DNA from: Latrodectus hesperus
Lineage: Eukaryota; Arthropoda; Arachnida; Araneae; Theridiidae
Assembly: GCA_037975125.1 (NCBI GenBank)
Contig: CM075858.1
Coordinates: 63,927,640 to 63,991,639, forward strand
Direction of reading: 5' to 3'
DNA: 64,000 bases
The notes below the pieces were generated by a model. The model saw only the letters and a list, made by a program, of their open reading frames with translations. It was not told the origin of the DNA and ran no database searches. This document shows, piece by piece, positions 46,465 to 57,067 of this stretch. Every line of letters starts with the position of its first letter. Position 1 is the first letter of the stretch. The position numbers and the translations under genes were made by a program.

Positions 46465-46743
46465 CATCTACTCTGGCTGATAAATCAAATAACTAGCTAA
46501 GCATTTGTGCACATTTTCGGCACTCAGGGTGCGCATAACTTTCGAAAAGTTAAGTGTTTTGTAATAATCGCATACAGCCCAGTTCTTGACATCCCAAGAC
46601 CCACTTCACATAATACTAGAAGAGCATCTGCTCTCTTTCACTTTTTCATTGATTTTCTGCACCAAATCGTTCATTAGGAAGTTAGATTTCCCTTACCTGT
46701 GAACGAGACAAAACTCGCGAAATTATTTCGATAAATCATTAAA

Positions 46744-47060
46744 ATGGACAACTTTCCGAGTTTATCTTTTAACGTTTATGGCACCCCTATATTATTTATT
46801 TTCCTATTAAATTTGTCCAAAATTCCTATTTGTTGGCGTGGCGTGCATTATCTTTTTTTACTTTTTATTCTTGGTTTACTTACTTTATATTGCACTAAGA
46901 AGGATTATACAATTTGGTTGTTGCCTAAAGAAGACACATTTTTTCAAAAGAAAGTGTTAACTAAATGTAATGAAAATAAAAGTCCATCAGTAGCAAATAT
47001 TATACCCAACACGCAATTTTCGATGAAATATCTAAATCCAATACCCTTGTGTGATTCCAG
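46744..47060 (+). CDS. Possible host coding exon with hydrophobic segment, unidentified
   Basis: An ATG in good context (AAAATGG) opens 105 full codons plus two bases. The N-terminal 50 residues contain two hydrophobic stretches (about 15-26, ILFIFLLNL; and about 37-51, YLFLLFILGLLTLY) flanked by basic residues. The rest is a hydrophilic segment with three cysteines. The frame stops at a TAA lying inside a donor-like CAG|GTAAAC (GT at 47061), as expected if translation ran into an intron. A pyrimidine-rich tract and TTAG acceptor lie upstream at 46630-46677. The layout would suit the start of a type II membrane protein. No family is recognised, and it may be a chance ORF. Confidence 0.35.
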
Positions 47061-47064
47061 GTAA

Positions 47065-48149
47065 ACTGTATACTCCTAATTCTCAAATTTGACAATGTAT
47101 CCAGTCTTGCTCGTTTACAAAAGAGAAAGAAAAAATAAAATAATACATGCATAGTATTGCTTCAAATTTATATTCACAGAACCACTAAATTTACTATTTA
47201 CCACCAAATTCTAGCTGCCTTGTACTTAAGTCCTTGTAACGTCCGTAACGTACATAACGACGTATTATAATGTAGCATCATGGCATACATAACATACATA
47301 TGCTACTGTGTGTATTTTGCATCCACATCGTACTATTTTATTTAATTCTGATATCTTTCACTGTAGTTCATCCAATATAAAAATATTATGAAAAGTACCA
47401 TAACTGATATGCATAGATAAATTTCAGTAGTTGAAGAGTTCAATTCAGACACATAAAATACTGTTTTAATAAATTTTATTACATTATACCGAAATACCCA
47501 ACTCTTGTATCATTCTAGTTAAAAATTAATTAATACAAAATTATGTCTATAAACTAGTTTTGTAATAAACTATATTTAACTAAAAATAATTATCTTCCTT
47601 ACATATTAATATTTGCTAATTATCTTGGAAGAATTATTAAATTAACTACATTTAGTGCGATTCCATAATTGTAGATTATAATGTGCAGTAGTATAACTAA
47701 ATAATATTAACTCTTGTAAATTGATAATGGTTCTGAATATAGAATGATAATAAATTCTCACAGATTTCTCTTTAGTGCAAATATTATCTTTGTTGTGCAT
47801 TAAAGAAATAGAATACACATTCGAGCTAATTAATGAATAAATTCCTTTCAATTGACAAATGTCACTATTTTATCATATGCACTTAAACTTAAGTCTATGA
47901 TTATGTCAGAATTTTTTCAAAGTATTGATGTTCATCAGTTTTGCTAAACGAGTTATTAGTACTATTTAAAATTTCAAATGTGTTAAAAATTTAGATTACT
48001 AAAGAATTTAGTTCGCAAAACCGAGACTTCATACATGTACATATAGTTAATAAGTTAATAGCTACAACATAGTGAATGCAATAGAAAATCTGAAAACTTA
48101 TGAATGCTGTCATGTAATTTTATTAGGAAAACTCCAGAATTAAATGAGC
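47065..48149. other. A+T-rich DNA
   Basis: No continuation exon for the 46.74-kb ORF is recognisable. AACGTCCGTAACGTACATAACG at about 47237 is a small internal repeat of ACGTN2-3. Confidence 0.45.
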
Positions 48150-48325
48150 GGATTCCTTATCTCTGAGCAGCATAAGTAGTCTTCTGACCTTTAGTTCAAA
48201 AGTTTATGGGTTAGATTTCAACCTTGAGCGTAGATGCTTATAATGGTTTGAAATCTATTCTAAATTGTAAGTCCGTTGGAATTAGTTCTCGTGTGTATAT
48301 GGAGTGACAACTAAACCAAACTGAC
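48150..48325 (+). mobile_element. SINE group D in the rare plus orientation
   Basis: The head (TCTTCTGACCTTTAGTTCAA, TTATGGGTTAGATTTCAACC) precedes the body (AGCGTAGATGCTTATAATGG, TTTGAAATCTATTCTAAATT, GTAAGTCCGTTGGAATTAG). This is reversed relative to almost every other group D copy in the window. Confidence 0.6.
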
Positions 48326-48758
48326 AGGTTTACAGGTAATGTATTTAATTCATGAAAGGTAACCTTTTTCTTAACCTTTAATTTTTCTTCAACATGTTTT
48401 CCTTTTAAAGGAAACTATGCGTAAAATAGTGCGTAGAGAATATAGGAAAAAGGAAATGTCCTGTTAGCAATGATGGATGTCATTTGAAGGTGAGTTCATC
48501 GTTACCATTTATGTTTACTGTATACCTAATTTATGCATGAATTTACACATTGTATAATTTTTAATAAACTTTTTTGCCAGCATCTTTATTATTCATTTTT
48601 GAGCAATCATGAAACAGTAATGCATAACATAAACATGTAATAGGAAATAGGTTAAAATCAGTTTCCTCAATACTTATTTACATAATAGAAAAACACTAAA
48701 ATAATACACAATTTATTGAAACGCATTAAAATAAATAAAGATTTTTTTTTATACTATG
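48326..48758. other. A+T-rich DNA
   Basis: Nothing recognisable was found. Confidence 0.5.
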
Positions 48759-48768
48759 CATGATCAGG

Positions 48769-48957
48769 CCATGGTGTGAAACGTGTGATGAACCATTTAC
48801 TATTTATCATATTTTAATATCATGTTTCACTTTCAACGTCTACCGTTTTAAATTTTTTAAAACAAACCTTTTAACTATGTTTGATTTGCTGGGGGAACCA
48901 CCCCACAAAAACCTATTTGCCTATTTAAGAGCTATAGGTTTTTTAAATTTTATATAA
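48769..48957 (+). pseudogene. C-terminal zinc-knuckle fragment of a LINE pol protein
   Basis: The frame reads WCETCDEPFTIYHILISC, a C-x2-C-x7-H-x4-C knuckle. It is followed by LLGEPPHKNLFAYLRAIGFL and a stop codon at the end. This pattern, with a knuckle after the RNase H region and a short hydrophobic end, is characteristic of I/Jockey-like LINE C-termini. The frame is undamaged, but the upstream RT and endonuclease are missing; the apparent ATG (48760) lies in the target-site duplication, not in the element. Confidence 0.8.
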
Positions 48958-49174
48958 TTTCTAAATTTATATTTATACATTTTAAAATTTAAATATATTT
49001 GATTTATTTTATTTTATATTCTATTATATATGGATTTTAAAATAATTTATACACTAATTTTTGTTTTTTAAAATTTTAATGTTGCTTGGGTTTTCAAAAG
49101 AAATACATATTTATAAATAAAATAAAAAAATTTAAATAATATAATATAAAATATATTCTTCGAAAATTTATTCT

Positions 49175-49208
49175 TGGCGCAGCATGTCCATCTTTGGACC
49201 TTGCGCCA
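49175..49208 (+). other. LINE 3'-end hairpin (probable RT recognition structure)
   Basis: The outer stem is TGGCGCA (49175-49181) with TGCGCCA (49202-49208). The inner stem is GTCCA (49086+100, i.e. 49186-49190) with TGGAC (49195-49199). The same outer stem and an inner GTC/GAC pair recur in the 51-bp copy at 8.3 kb. Stem-loops at the 3' end of LINE RNAs are known to be bound by the reverse transcriptase; that role is inferred here. Confidence 0.7.
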
Positions 49209-49246
49209 TAAAACCCAACCAACCAACCAACCAACCATGATCAGGA

Positions 49247-49535
49247 GACCAAGTTGGCGTGGTAGGTTAAGGTGTCGTTATCATTACTGGAAGGTAGTGA
49301 GTTCGTATTCCGGCTTAACCGAAGATTCATCTTGTCCACAAAAAGCGGCTAAGACACGTTAAATAGACCATGGTCACTTTGTCCTCCAAGGGAAATGATA
49401 TCTCAGGGGTTGGCAGATCAAGTATTAGAGGGACTTCTACTTTTAAATTACGAAGTCTACCACTCGGTTGCTTCCACTAACTGATAGAGCCTAACTTGGA
49501 GCTAGATATAGGGAAGTATGCTGGTGCAACAACAA
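49247..49535 (+). mobile_element. SINE group B, copy 2, full length
   Basis: The head GTTGGCGTGGTAGGTTAAGG (A-box side) is followed by AGTGAGTTCGTATTCC (B box, one base off). The body is GACCATGGTCACTTTGTCCT, GGCAGATCAAGTATTAGAGG and CTACCACTCGGTTGCTTCC. The tail is GCTGGTGCAACAACAA. It is the uninterrupted reference for the copy split at 38.3-38.8 kb. Confidence 0.75.
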
Positions 49536-49589
49536 TGCGTATGCATATAAAGGAATATACTTTAAGGGGGTGGATCAGAATAATTTTGT

Positions 49590-49830
49590 TGCGATACATA
49601 ATCATATAATTGGAGATACAATAAGATATTTCATTTTTACTACGTATAATCATATTGTAGAAAATGCATTAAAATGATGCTCCAAGATAAGTTTCACAAT
49701 GCATAATCCTATGATAAAAAATGCAGTTATATTATTTTTTACAATGCATAATCATATAATAGGAGCTTTAGCAAAATTATGCACTGCATTTTTTTCAATG
49801 CATAATCAAATAATAATAAATGCACTAACA
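49590..49830. repeat. Degenerate repeat of an ATGCATAATCATATAAT word, ~100-bp higher-order period
   Basis: Five copies of (G/T)CATAATCATATAAT-like sequence start near 49593, 49640, 49697, 49741 and 49796. Spacings alternate at about 47, 57, 44 and 55 bp, so two half-units make a period of about 100 bp. In one frame this produces a repeated MHN-x-(I/M)I peptide, which I take as a by-product. Confidence 0.7.
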
Positions 49831-51162
49831 ATGTTAGGTATAAAATCACGTTTCATTAATACGTCTAAGATTTTCTTCAATTTTGTTCGAAAACAAGTTA
49901 AATGCGTATCTAATGGGTATACGCATCTGTGGTGTCTATAGATCAGAAAGAAAACAGAAATTGCTTTATTCACTTTCCATAAAATACTTACAAAAATAAC
50001 TGTTTGATGACAAGCCTCAATCACGATCTGTGTACTCAGACTCCTCCAACAGGCATGGCATGATGTAATTAAACCAACGTCCATATCCTCCCTTTAGACG
50101 TGGCCTTGCACAACAACTGATCAAACTACTTGGGTTCTTAGTTTGCCCAATTTCCTAGAACATTTTATGCAAAGCAAAGAAGTGATAAAAATAAATGGTA
50201 AAAACATAGTACATGATTTTAACTTTTCTGATTAGGGTAGAATATTTTTTAAATGCATTCTCTTTTATAGGAGGATTGGTCAGATTTCTGTTTTCAATGT
50301 TGATTTCAAAGATATAAAGGAATAAAATATGTTGAAAAACTAATTGTTTTCTGAATTGTTTTCTTTTGGCTACTTTCGTTATCATGTTACAAACGTTACC
50401 ATGAAGAAAATTCCACTGTCGTTGAAAGTTCCACGTAGTAACATTGTATCTAAGCAGATGCAGATTTAAAATTCCTAAATTTTTCATAAAATTAAATGTT
50501 TGAAATATGTATTATTAAGAATTGAATCTATTTTGACAATCACAGAGCATCGTTATTGCCATAGAATCAACGGTAGAAAATGCAACTTTCAATGGCAATT
50601 TAGCGGAAGTTATAAAAGGCACCTCCTAAAATCAGAGCTCCAATTCGTAAAGATAGCTCTTCATCGAAGAAAATGAATATTGTTTATTCCGATAAAAGAA
50701 AGTGAATGATTCTAGAAAGTGATATTATAGTGCCAACAAGAAGCTGTATGAATTGTGGAAAATGCTTTTGCAAATTGGCACCATCAATAAAGAAAGTTTA
50801 TTAATTAATCAATAAAGAAAGTTAAAATTTCAAATGAAGAAAGTAATTATTTGCTGAAAGATTCTATTTTTTAACGCTACCACCTAACAAATGTGAGATG
50901 AGAATATGATACGATGGAAATAAAAAAATGTGTATTGAAATCTGAGGTATTTTTTCACCAAAAACGATGAAAATTAAGATAACCAAAGGTATGAGACAAC
51001 TAAGTATCTCGAATAAATGCTCTATTATAACCTAAATATTAGGACCATACAGTTCATAGAATTCCCAGATTTCATATTGGCATTTTCATGAATCCTTTCA
51101 AGAATGATAGAGTTTATTTTGTCTGTAAGTACCATTGGAAATTTTACCATGGTTAACGACAC
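49831..51162. other. A+T-rich DNA, unassigned ORFs
   Basis: A 110-codon minus ORF (50155-50487) and a 92-codon minus ORF (49806-50084) show no recognisable domains. AATAAAGAAAGTT is duplicated near 50788 and 50812. No gene can be supported. Confidence 0.4.
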
Positions 51163-51683
51163 AAATGGTGATAAAATGTTCCTGTCATCTCCAAAGGGCT
51201 ACTAGATAATTTCACCGTATCTAAATAGCTACAAAATATTCTTATAGTAGAAATGGCCAGGGATACTCTTGCCATGTAGAAAAGCTATGAAGTGTGCTTA
51301 ACATGTATAAATGGCTATAAGGTGTTCTTTTGTCATATGCAAATGATTATAAGGTGTTCTTGACATATGCAAATGGTTATAAGGTGTTCCTGTCATAAAT
51401 AAATAAATGATTATAAAATGCTGTTGCCATTTGCAAATGGCTATAAGGTGTTCTCGTTGTATCCAAATTGATGCTGGATGTTTCCGTTGTATCTAAATGG
51501 CTATAAGGTATTCTTGTCAAATTCAAATGGCTCCAAGCAGTTTTTCTATCTTCTCATCATACCAATATGGCTACAAAATATTTTAATCGTATAAAAATGG
51601 TTGCTAGATGTTCTTTTCACATTCAGAGGGGTACGGAATGTCCTCTTAACACCCAAAAAACTACACGATACTCTTGCCTTTCC
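51163..51683. repeat. 30-bp minisatellite, about 17 degenerate copies
   Basis: The consensus is AAATGGCTATAAGG + TGTTCTTGTCATATGC. Central copies (51310-51500) are most alike and several are exactly 30 bp; the outer copies are worn and vary between 29 and 39 bp. A unit of 30 bp equals ten codons, and one frame of the consensus is open (NGYKVFLSYA). Indels break it, so coding is unlikely. Confidence 0.88.
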
Positions 51684-52454
51684 GATGATTGAAAGTATTC
51701 ACTGCTAAAGGTTATGAAAAACTAAATGGAAAAGATTTTGCCTATCTCTGATTATCGAATCCTTTCGAGCCAATAACAAAAATGTTAGGGGTTTAGAAAG
51801 AAGCAAAACTTCTTTCTACCAATTACTGACTGACAAAAAGTATCTGAAAATTATGCAAGAATAAAAATTCTAAGAAGAAGAATAAAAACGAAACTTAATG
51901 GAATATAAATTTTTATGTCTTCTTAAGAATTCCATAATTTTAATTTAATTATAAATACAGTTAATAATAACTCCTAATGAGCTGAACAATCCAACAGCGT
52001 GCAAACTTTATCTATAAAAGGATATTCCTGACACTATGTACCTGCCCTTTTGCATATTTTTGGATTATATTTTAGTTCTGAAACATTTTTTATTTAAAAT
52101 TCAAATGCCGATTCAATATACAGGAACTATACTATCTTCATTATCATAAACAAAAATAAATAAATAAAATAAAATAAAACGTGGGGTATCGAAGCTGACA
52201 AAATACTTTATAAATTGTGAAATTTTTGTTTTATGTATACATAAAAAAACCTCCAGATGAGTATGGACCTACATAACGAGCGAATATTAATATGACAGTG
52301 GTCTTATACTAGATCTCTAATTCTCTTGGAAGGGAAATAGCCTATGTATAAGACTGGCTTGAAGGATTGATTGAGGGGTAATTCAACAAGTCCACGGTCA
52401 TCATGGTGTTAAGCAAATCTAAATGAAACTGAATCTTAATTCATGGCTATAAAT
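51684..52454. other. A+T-rich DNA
   Basis: Nothing recognisable was found. Confidence 0.5.
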
Positions 52455-52727
52455 TGTCGTCGCACCACCATACATCCCTGTACCTAACTCAGAAATGTGC
52501 TCTACCGATTAGTGGAAGCATCTGGGTGGGAATATTCGTAATTTATAAGCAGGATTTAAGCAGAAGATCCTTAATACTTGATATATTATTTCTAGAGGTA
52601 TCACTTCACCTGGAGGACATAGCGACCATGATCTATTTAATGAGCGCAAATCAATTTTAGTGAATATCTTCGATTAAACCAATTTGAACTTCCGATAGTG
52701 AAAACGGAGAGTCTTAACCTACCAGGA
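52455..52727 (-). mobile_element. SINE group B, copy 3
   Basis: TGTCGTCGCACCACCATACA (tail side), AGCAGAAGATCCTTAATACT, CGACCATGATCTATTTAATG and the head end GTCTTAACCTACCAGG follow the order of the 49.25-kb copy in reverse. CAAATCAATTTTAGTGAATA is the paralogous uninterrupted site for the LINE insertion in copy 1. The 68-codon ORF over it is not a gene. Confidence 0.7.
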
Positions 52728-53136
52728 ACTGCGACTTGACTATAAACTGGTACCATTGAATTGTTCTCAAATCTTTGATTATGGCTATAAATGTATCTTG
52801 TAACTTACTGAAGTTCCGCTTCTTTATATTAGGATGCGACTATTACGATCTGCTGTGACACTCGTGAATATATTTAGTTTTGATTTATCACAGAAATAAT
52901 TATAGTTCGAGGATAACTATTTATTGAATACATTTCATTGCTATTTGTGCTTCTTCTAAAAGCACTAAACTACTTTCAAACGAAACACACTTTAGCTGTG
53001 CTTTGAATGTATGTTACAAGAGATGTGGTTACAAACTGAAATTATTATATGATCAAAATAATCTCCCAATAAGCATTTAAAGGTCTGTCGCTAGACATTT
53101 TACATGCTTATCTAAAGTCCAATTTAAATTGCTTAC
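52728..53136. other. A+T-rich DNA
   Basis: Nothing recognisable was found. Confidence 0.5.
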
Positions 53137-53148
53137 ATTTTAAAAGTC

Positions 53149-53393
53149 ATCGAGCAGTTACTATAGGTGTAATAGTCTGGAGAAAATTTCCTCCCCTCCA
53201 GGTCAAAGTCAAAATTGAGGAAATAGATACTCTGGTGGTGCCATCTATCGGAGGACTCTTAGAGTAAAGCTGTAATTTCACCTTCGAGCGTAGTACTCTG
53301 GTTACAAGAAAGACGTACTCTTCTGACTTAATTTCGCATAGCCGTCGGCTAACGATCTTGGCTTGACGCAGTTTCATAAATAACAACAACAGT
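53149..53393 (+). mobile_element. SINE group A, 5'-truncated, with target-site duplication
   Basis: The tRNA head is missing; the copy starts within the body (GTAATAGTCTGGAGAAAATT) and runs to the AATAACAACAACAG tail. Perfect 12-bp direct repeats ATTTTAAAAGTC lie at 53137-53148 and 53394-53405. This shows that the group was mobilised by target-primed reverse transcription. Confidence 0.85.
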
Positions 53394-53405
53394 ATTTTAA
53401 AAGTC

Positions 53406-54290
53406 CTAAAATTTCAATAAACATCTTTGCAACCTGCATTGCTTTGTGCGCTTATACTCGTTGGGAATGAAAAAGAAAAGCTTTAGAATCACTATTTCAG
53501 TTGCAAAATTTCAGCAATAACGCATATACATTTTCTTCAAATTTTTGCATTCTTCTTGATGTTTCGATTTTATTATTGATGAGTGTGTAAAACTTGAACA
53601 GAAAATAATCCAAGCATTTTTTCTGAAATATTATTTCGTATTGCATGATAAGCAGTCACCAGAAATCACAAAATGGGAATCTTACTGAATTAAGTATAAC
53701 GATTTGTAAAAATAGGCCATATGTGAAATTTTTAACGATTTATAAGAGTTGTATTTTATACGCCGTCCATGAATTGAAATCCCCTCTAAAAAATTATAAA
53801 CGAATTAATAAACTGTATATTTTATATTTTTAATTATAACTAATAATGATAAAATTACAAAAAAAATGTATTATATTTATATGCAAGTTAAAAGACATAT
53901 ACGAATTAAACATACTTAAATAATTTAGGCATATTTTAAGAATCTTTTTATGAAACTTTTGGTAGCAACTTATTGAGATTTATTGAAGTTATATAGTACC
54001 AAAAGTATAAAGTCACATGGTAGGTTAGGTTTTGAATTAGGTTTATTGTTGCTAGTTTTTGCCAACTAGTAGCTAAATACACTAGTACACGATTTCCAGT
54101 GAAAGCTTCAGTCCATTATTCTAACTTAATAAAAGACTTAAGTCTATTTCACAATAGTGATCCACCGAGAGTTAAAGGTCTCATTTGAAACGGATGATTT
54201 CTAGCAAAAGGAGTGTCCGCTTAGTTTAACAATAGGTAACATTATCAATGAGATCTCAGTTGAAGACACCATACTCTCTTAAGTAAAACC
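53406..54290. other. A+T-rich DNA
   Basis: The interval 54020-54290 is slightly less biased. No element or gene was recognised. Confidence 0.45.
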
Positions 54291-54308
54291 ATGTACCACG
54301 TGGTACAT
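54291..54308. promoter_or_regulatory. 18-bp perfect palindrome centred on a CACGTG E-box
   Basis: ATGTACCACGTGGTACAT is its own reverse complement. The inner GTACCACGTGG also occurs at 55389-55399 and, inverted, at 35084-35094; a TACCACGTG core recurs at 35207-35216. bHLH dimers bind CACGTG; which factor would act here is unknown. CTACCTTTTTTAAGCCCC and CCTCCTCCTAAAAG follow. Confidence 0.6.
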
Positions 54309-55019
54309 ATATACTACCTTTTTTAAGCCCCTCCTCCTAAAAGTGATGTATTCACATTGGTATGAGGAGTACATAATTTTAAGCGAAATCTTCACAATGT
54401 GTTGAATGACAAATCTTCTTTTGTTTACAATATTAATGCCTTTTTTTTGGTTTCAACACAATATAATAATAATATCGAAATATATTTAAAATAATAAATA
54501 ATTCGTTTTTAGTGTTTAGTAATCAACTACGTTTAATAAAATACATTTCAATATTTTTTTTATTTAGATGCCAAAATGTTATTTTTGTTTAGATTTTCCA
54601 TTTAATAAGCTTAGTTATTGTATTATTAATGATTAGTTATTTTTATAAATAAATTATAGCACACGTACAAATTTATTTAATTATATATATATTAAAATAT
54701 TAATTTCAATATTTTTTTTAAAAAATTAGCTTTCTCAATAAATTGAATTTCAATATTAAAATATTAATTTCAACAATAGATAACTTAATACCAAATATTG
54801 TTAGTCATCTAAACAAATATTTTCAATGAATTACAAAAATTTGCATTGATGACTAACTATATCATTTTGAAAGAAAGAATACTGCAAATTCAGATCAGAC
54901 TGTAAACCCTAAAATGGTCACAAAAGCAAATCAATTTGTGACGAAACTCCAGCAATTGAGTTTGAAAAAAAAAGGAAATAAAAAAAACATGAAAAGTTAA
55001 CATGGCTTTGTAACAAAAT
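54309..55019. other. A+T-rich DNA
   Basis: Nothing recognisable was found. Confidence 0.5.
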
Positions 55020-55760
55020 TCATTTTTCTCTTGCTCTAGGTAAAAGCACGTGATTTGAATTGAAACCCATTCGCTTTAATTGCGAGTCCATTGCTTGTCC
55101 CAAAGAGCTGGATGCTGCCTCTTAATTGAATGATAATACATAATGTAAGGTTCATCTCCTGTCGAGATTGGGCGCCATATTGGAAAACCACTATTTGGTG
55201 GTTCCATCCACATAAACACGCTCATAACTCGGAGGAAGATGGCAAGTTTTGGCGCAGTGGGAAGGGAGAAAGATAGCGAGGCTCAGAAGTAGGCATTGGA
55301 AAACGCTGCCAACAATCTCTATTATCGCCGAAATGAGAAAGCCCGGCGCCATCATAAAGAGTCCATTTTGTCGAACGGTTGTGTGTACGTACCACGTGGT
55401 TTTGACGCTCAGCTGTCAAGGGCTGACCAATGGGCGGAGTCGGGAAGGGAGGGGAAAAGAGCCAGCAGGTGTTTTATTGATAAGGGACGGGGTGGGGAAG
55501 AGTGGGGAAGGAAGCAGCAGCAAACCGACAATGTAAACAAGGAGGCCTAAAAACTTCCATATCTCGTTATGTAACGAGGCCGCGCACTGTTCTATGTTGA
55601 CATTCTTTTTCGAAGTCGTGTTTGAACATACTTGTTGACGGATAGCGAGTTGAATTAACGACTTTTTACCCATGAAGTCGATCTCTTGGCGAATTAAAAA
55701 TACTCGAGTCATTTTTGATTATCTTTGCGTAATCTATTAAGGCAATTACCTCTCCGATTT
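55020..55760. promoter_or_regulatory. G+C-rich island, candidate promoter
   Basis: The core module lies at 55389-55440: GTACCACGTGG (55389-55399), AGCTGTCAAG (55411-55420), GACCAATGGGCGGAG (CCAAT box and GC box, about 55426-55440). Also present: GGGCGCCATATTGG (about 55168) and GGAAGATGGC (about 55233), both YY1-like; AACCACTATTTGGTGGTT (inverted Runx-type sites); and purine-rich GGGAAGGGAGGGG. Overlapping ORFs up to 98 codons on three frames carry no domain. The direction is not determined. Confidence 0.4.
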
Positions 55761-57067
55761 ACGCCGATGGTGACATTTGGTTGATGTTATTTTCCCCTTA
55801 TTTACAAGAAATCGACCACAAGGTTTTACGGCACACTTTGATACAAACTATCAATTTTAATACATGTCATTTTAATTTATAAATGCAATTAATTACTGAG
55901 ACGCATGTTAAAAAATATATCAAAATTCCATTTCAATTTTTTTAATCAATAATAAATTGTAAATCAAAAACATTTTAATTTTTTCTACTACAAATTAATA
56001 TTTTATTTAATTTAATTACATATATTTTTAATTTATAACTAAAATATTTAATTATTTAATTAATTTTTTCTTTAGTAATTAATTTATTAATTGTTTAGTT
56101 AAATTTATTTAATTAATTATTTAATAAAAAGGAATAAAATAGAATGAAATACCAAAATAAATATTTCATTTTTTAAAGTTTAGTCCATTTAATATTTAAT
56201 GCTTTTTGTACTTAAATAATAAAATCAGAAATGAAATTATTTCATGTACTTTATTAAAATAAGTGTACAATTTATTTTACAAACATTATTTGAAATAATA
56301 TTAGACTGATGACTTTTAGAAAAGAATATAATCATATCTAATATGTAGCCAATTATAGTACCACTTTAAGCAAATTAATTGTTAAATGTATCAAATTTTT
56401 TAACATTAGACGTTTAAATGATTAAAATATACATATTTTCAACAAAGAATCTAATTTTAATAATAACATTTTCGCTAGAAACTTTATTTAGCTTTGCTAT
56501 ACGTATATAAGAGAAGAACATAGATACAACATTAATTAATAACAGAAAATCTAGATAAAATTTTAATAAAAATCAATGTACTCCTTGATTATTAATGAAA
56601 GAAAAGATATTAAATACTTCTGGAAAAGGATAAAAAATTAATATGTAGTCATTTCATTTTGATCAAGATTTAATGTTATTGAATCTAAATATTATATTAA
56701 ATAAAAAAATGAAAAACTACAATATTTCCAAAGTTGAAAAATGTTTTAAATGTAATGTTTTATTTATTTAATCAATCCAAATTTACTATATTTATCTTGT
56801 ATAGCACATATTAATTAAATTATTTAATTTAAGCCATCTCTTTGATAAATAAATACATAATTGTAAGAATGTATTTAGCATATACACTGAGTGAGATAAA
56901 AATATTGTGCACTGAATTTAAAACTTTAGTATATATATTATAATATTTAAAAGTACATCTACAACGTCCCAGATGGATTTTTTTTTAAAAAAAAAAGTAT
57001 ACAACTTTTAGTTTTGCGCACAAAATGAGTTTAATGCATAACGTTCCACTTTGAAATAAATGACTAA
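55761..57067. other. A+T-rich DNA
   Basis: This is one of the most A+T-rich stretches (TTTAATTAATTATTTAAT-type words at 55990-56130). Nothing was recognised. Confidence 0.5.

Larger units (their letters stand above)
48769..49235 (+). mobile_element. 5'-truncated non-LTR retrotransposon (LINE), 467 bp
   Basis: The copy holds only the last 62 codons of the pol ORF and a 278-bp A+T-rich 3' UTR. The UTR ends in a hairpin (49175-49208) and an AACC-repeat tail (about 49213-49235). Perfect 10-bp target-site duplications bracket it. It sits directly against the 5' end of a group B SINE. Confidence 0.88.
48759..49245. repeat. 10-bp target-site duplication pair
   Basis: CATGATCAGG occurs at 48759-48768 and 49236-49245, exactly flanking the LINE copy. 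Confidence 0.8.

Noticed and set aside
46690..46735. Minus-strand splice donor (CAG|GTAAGG) at 46.69 kb
   Set aside because: The preceding minus-strand frames have stops close by and no exon could be built; the plus-strand reading of this locus is stronger.
49699..49941. Protein with repeated MHN motif
   Set aside because: The repetition follows from a degenerate DNA repeat with irregular spacing that also changes frame.
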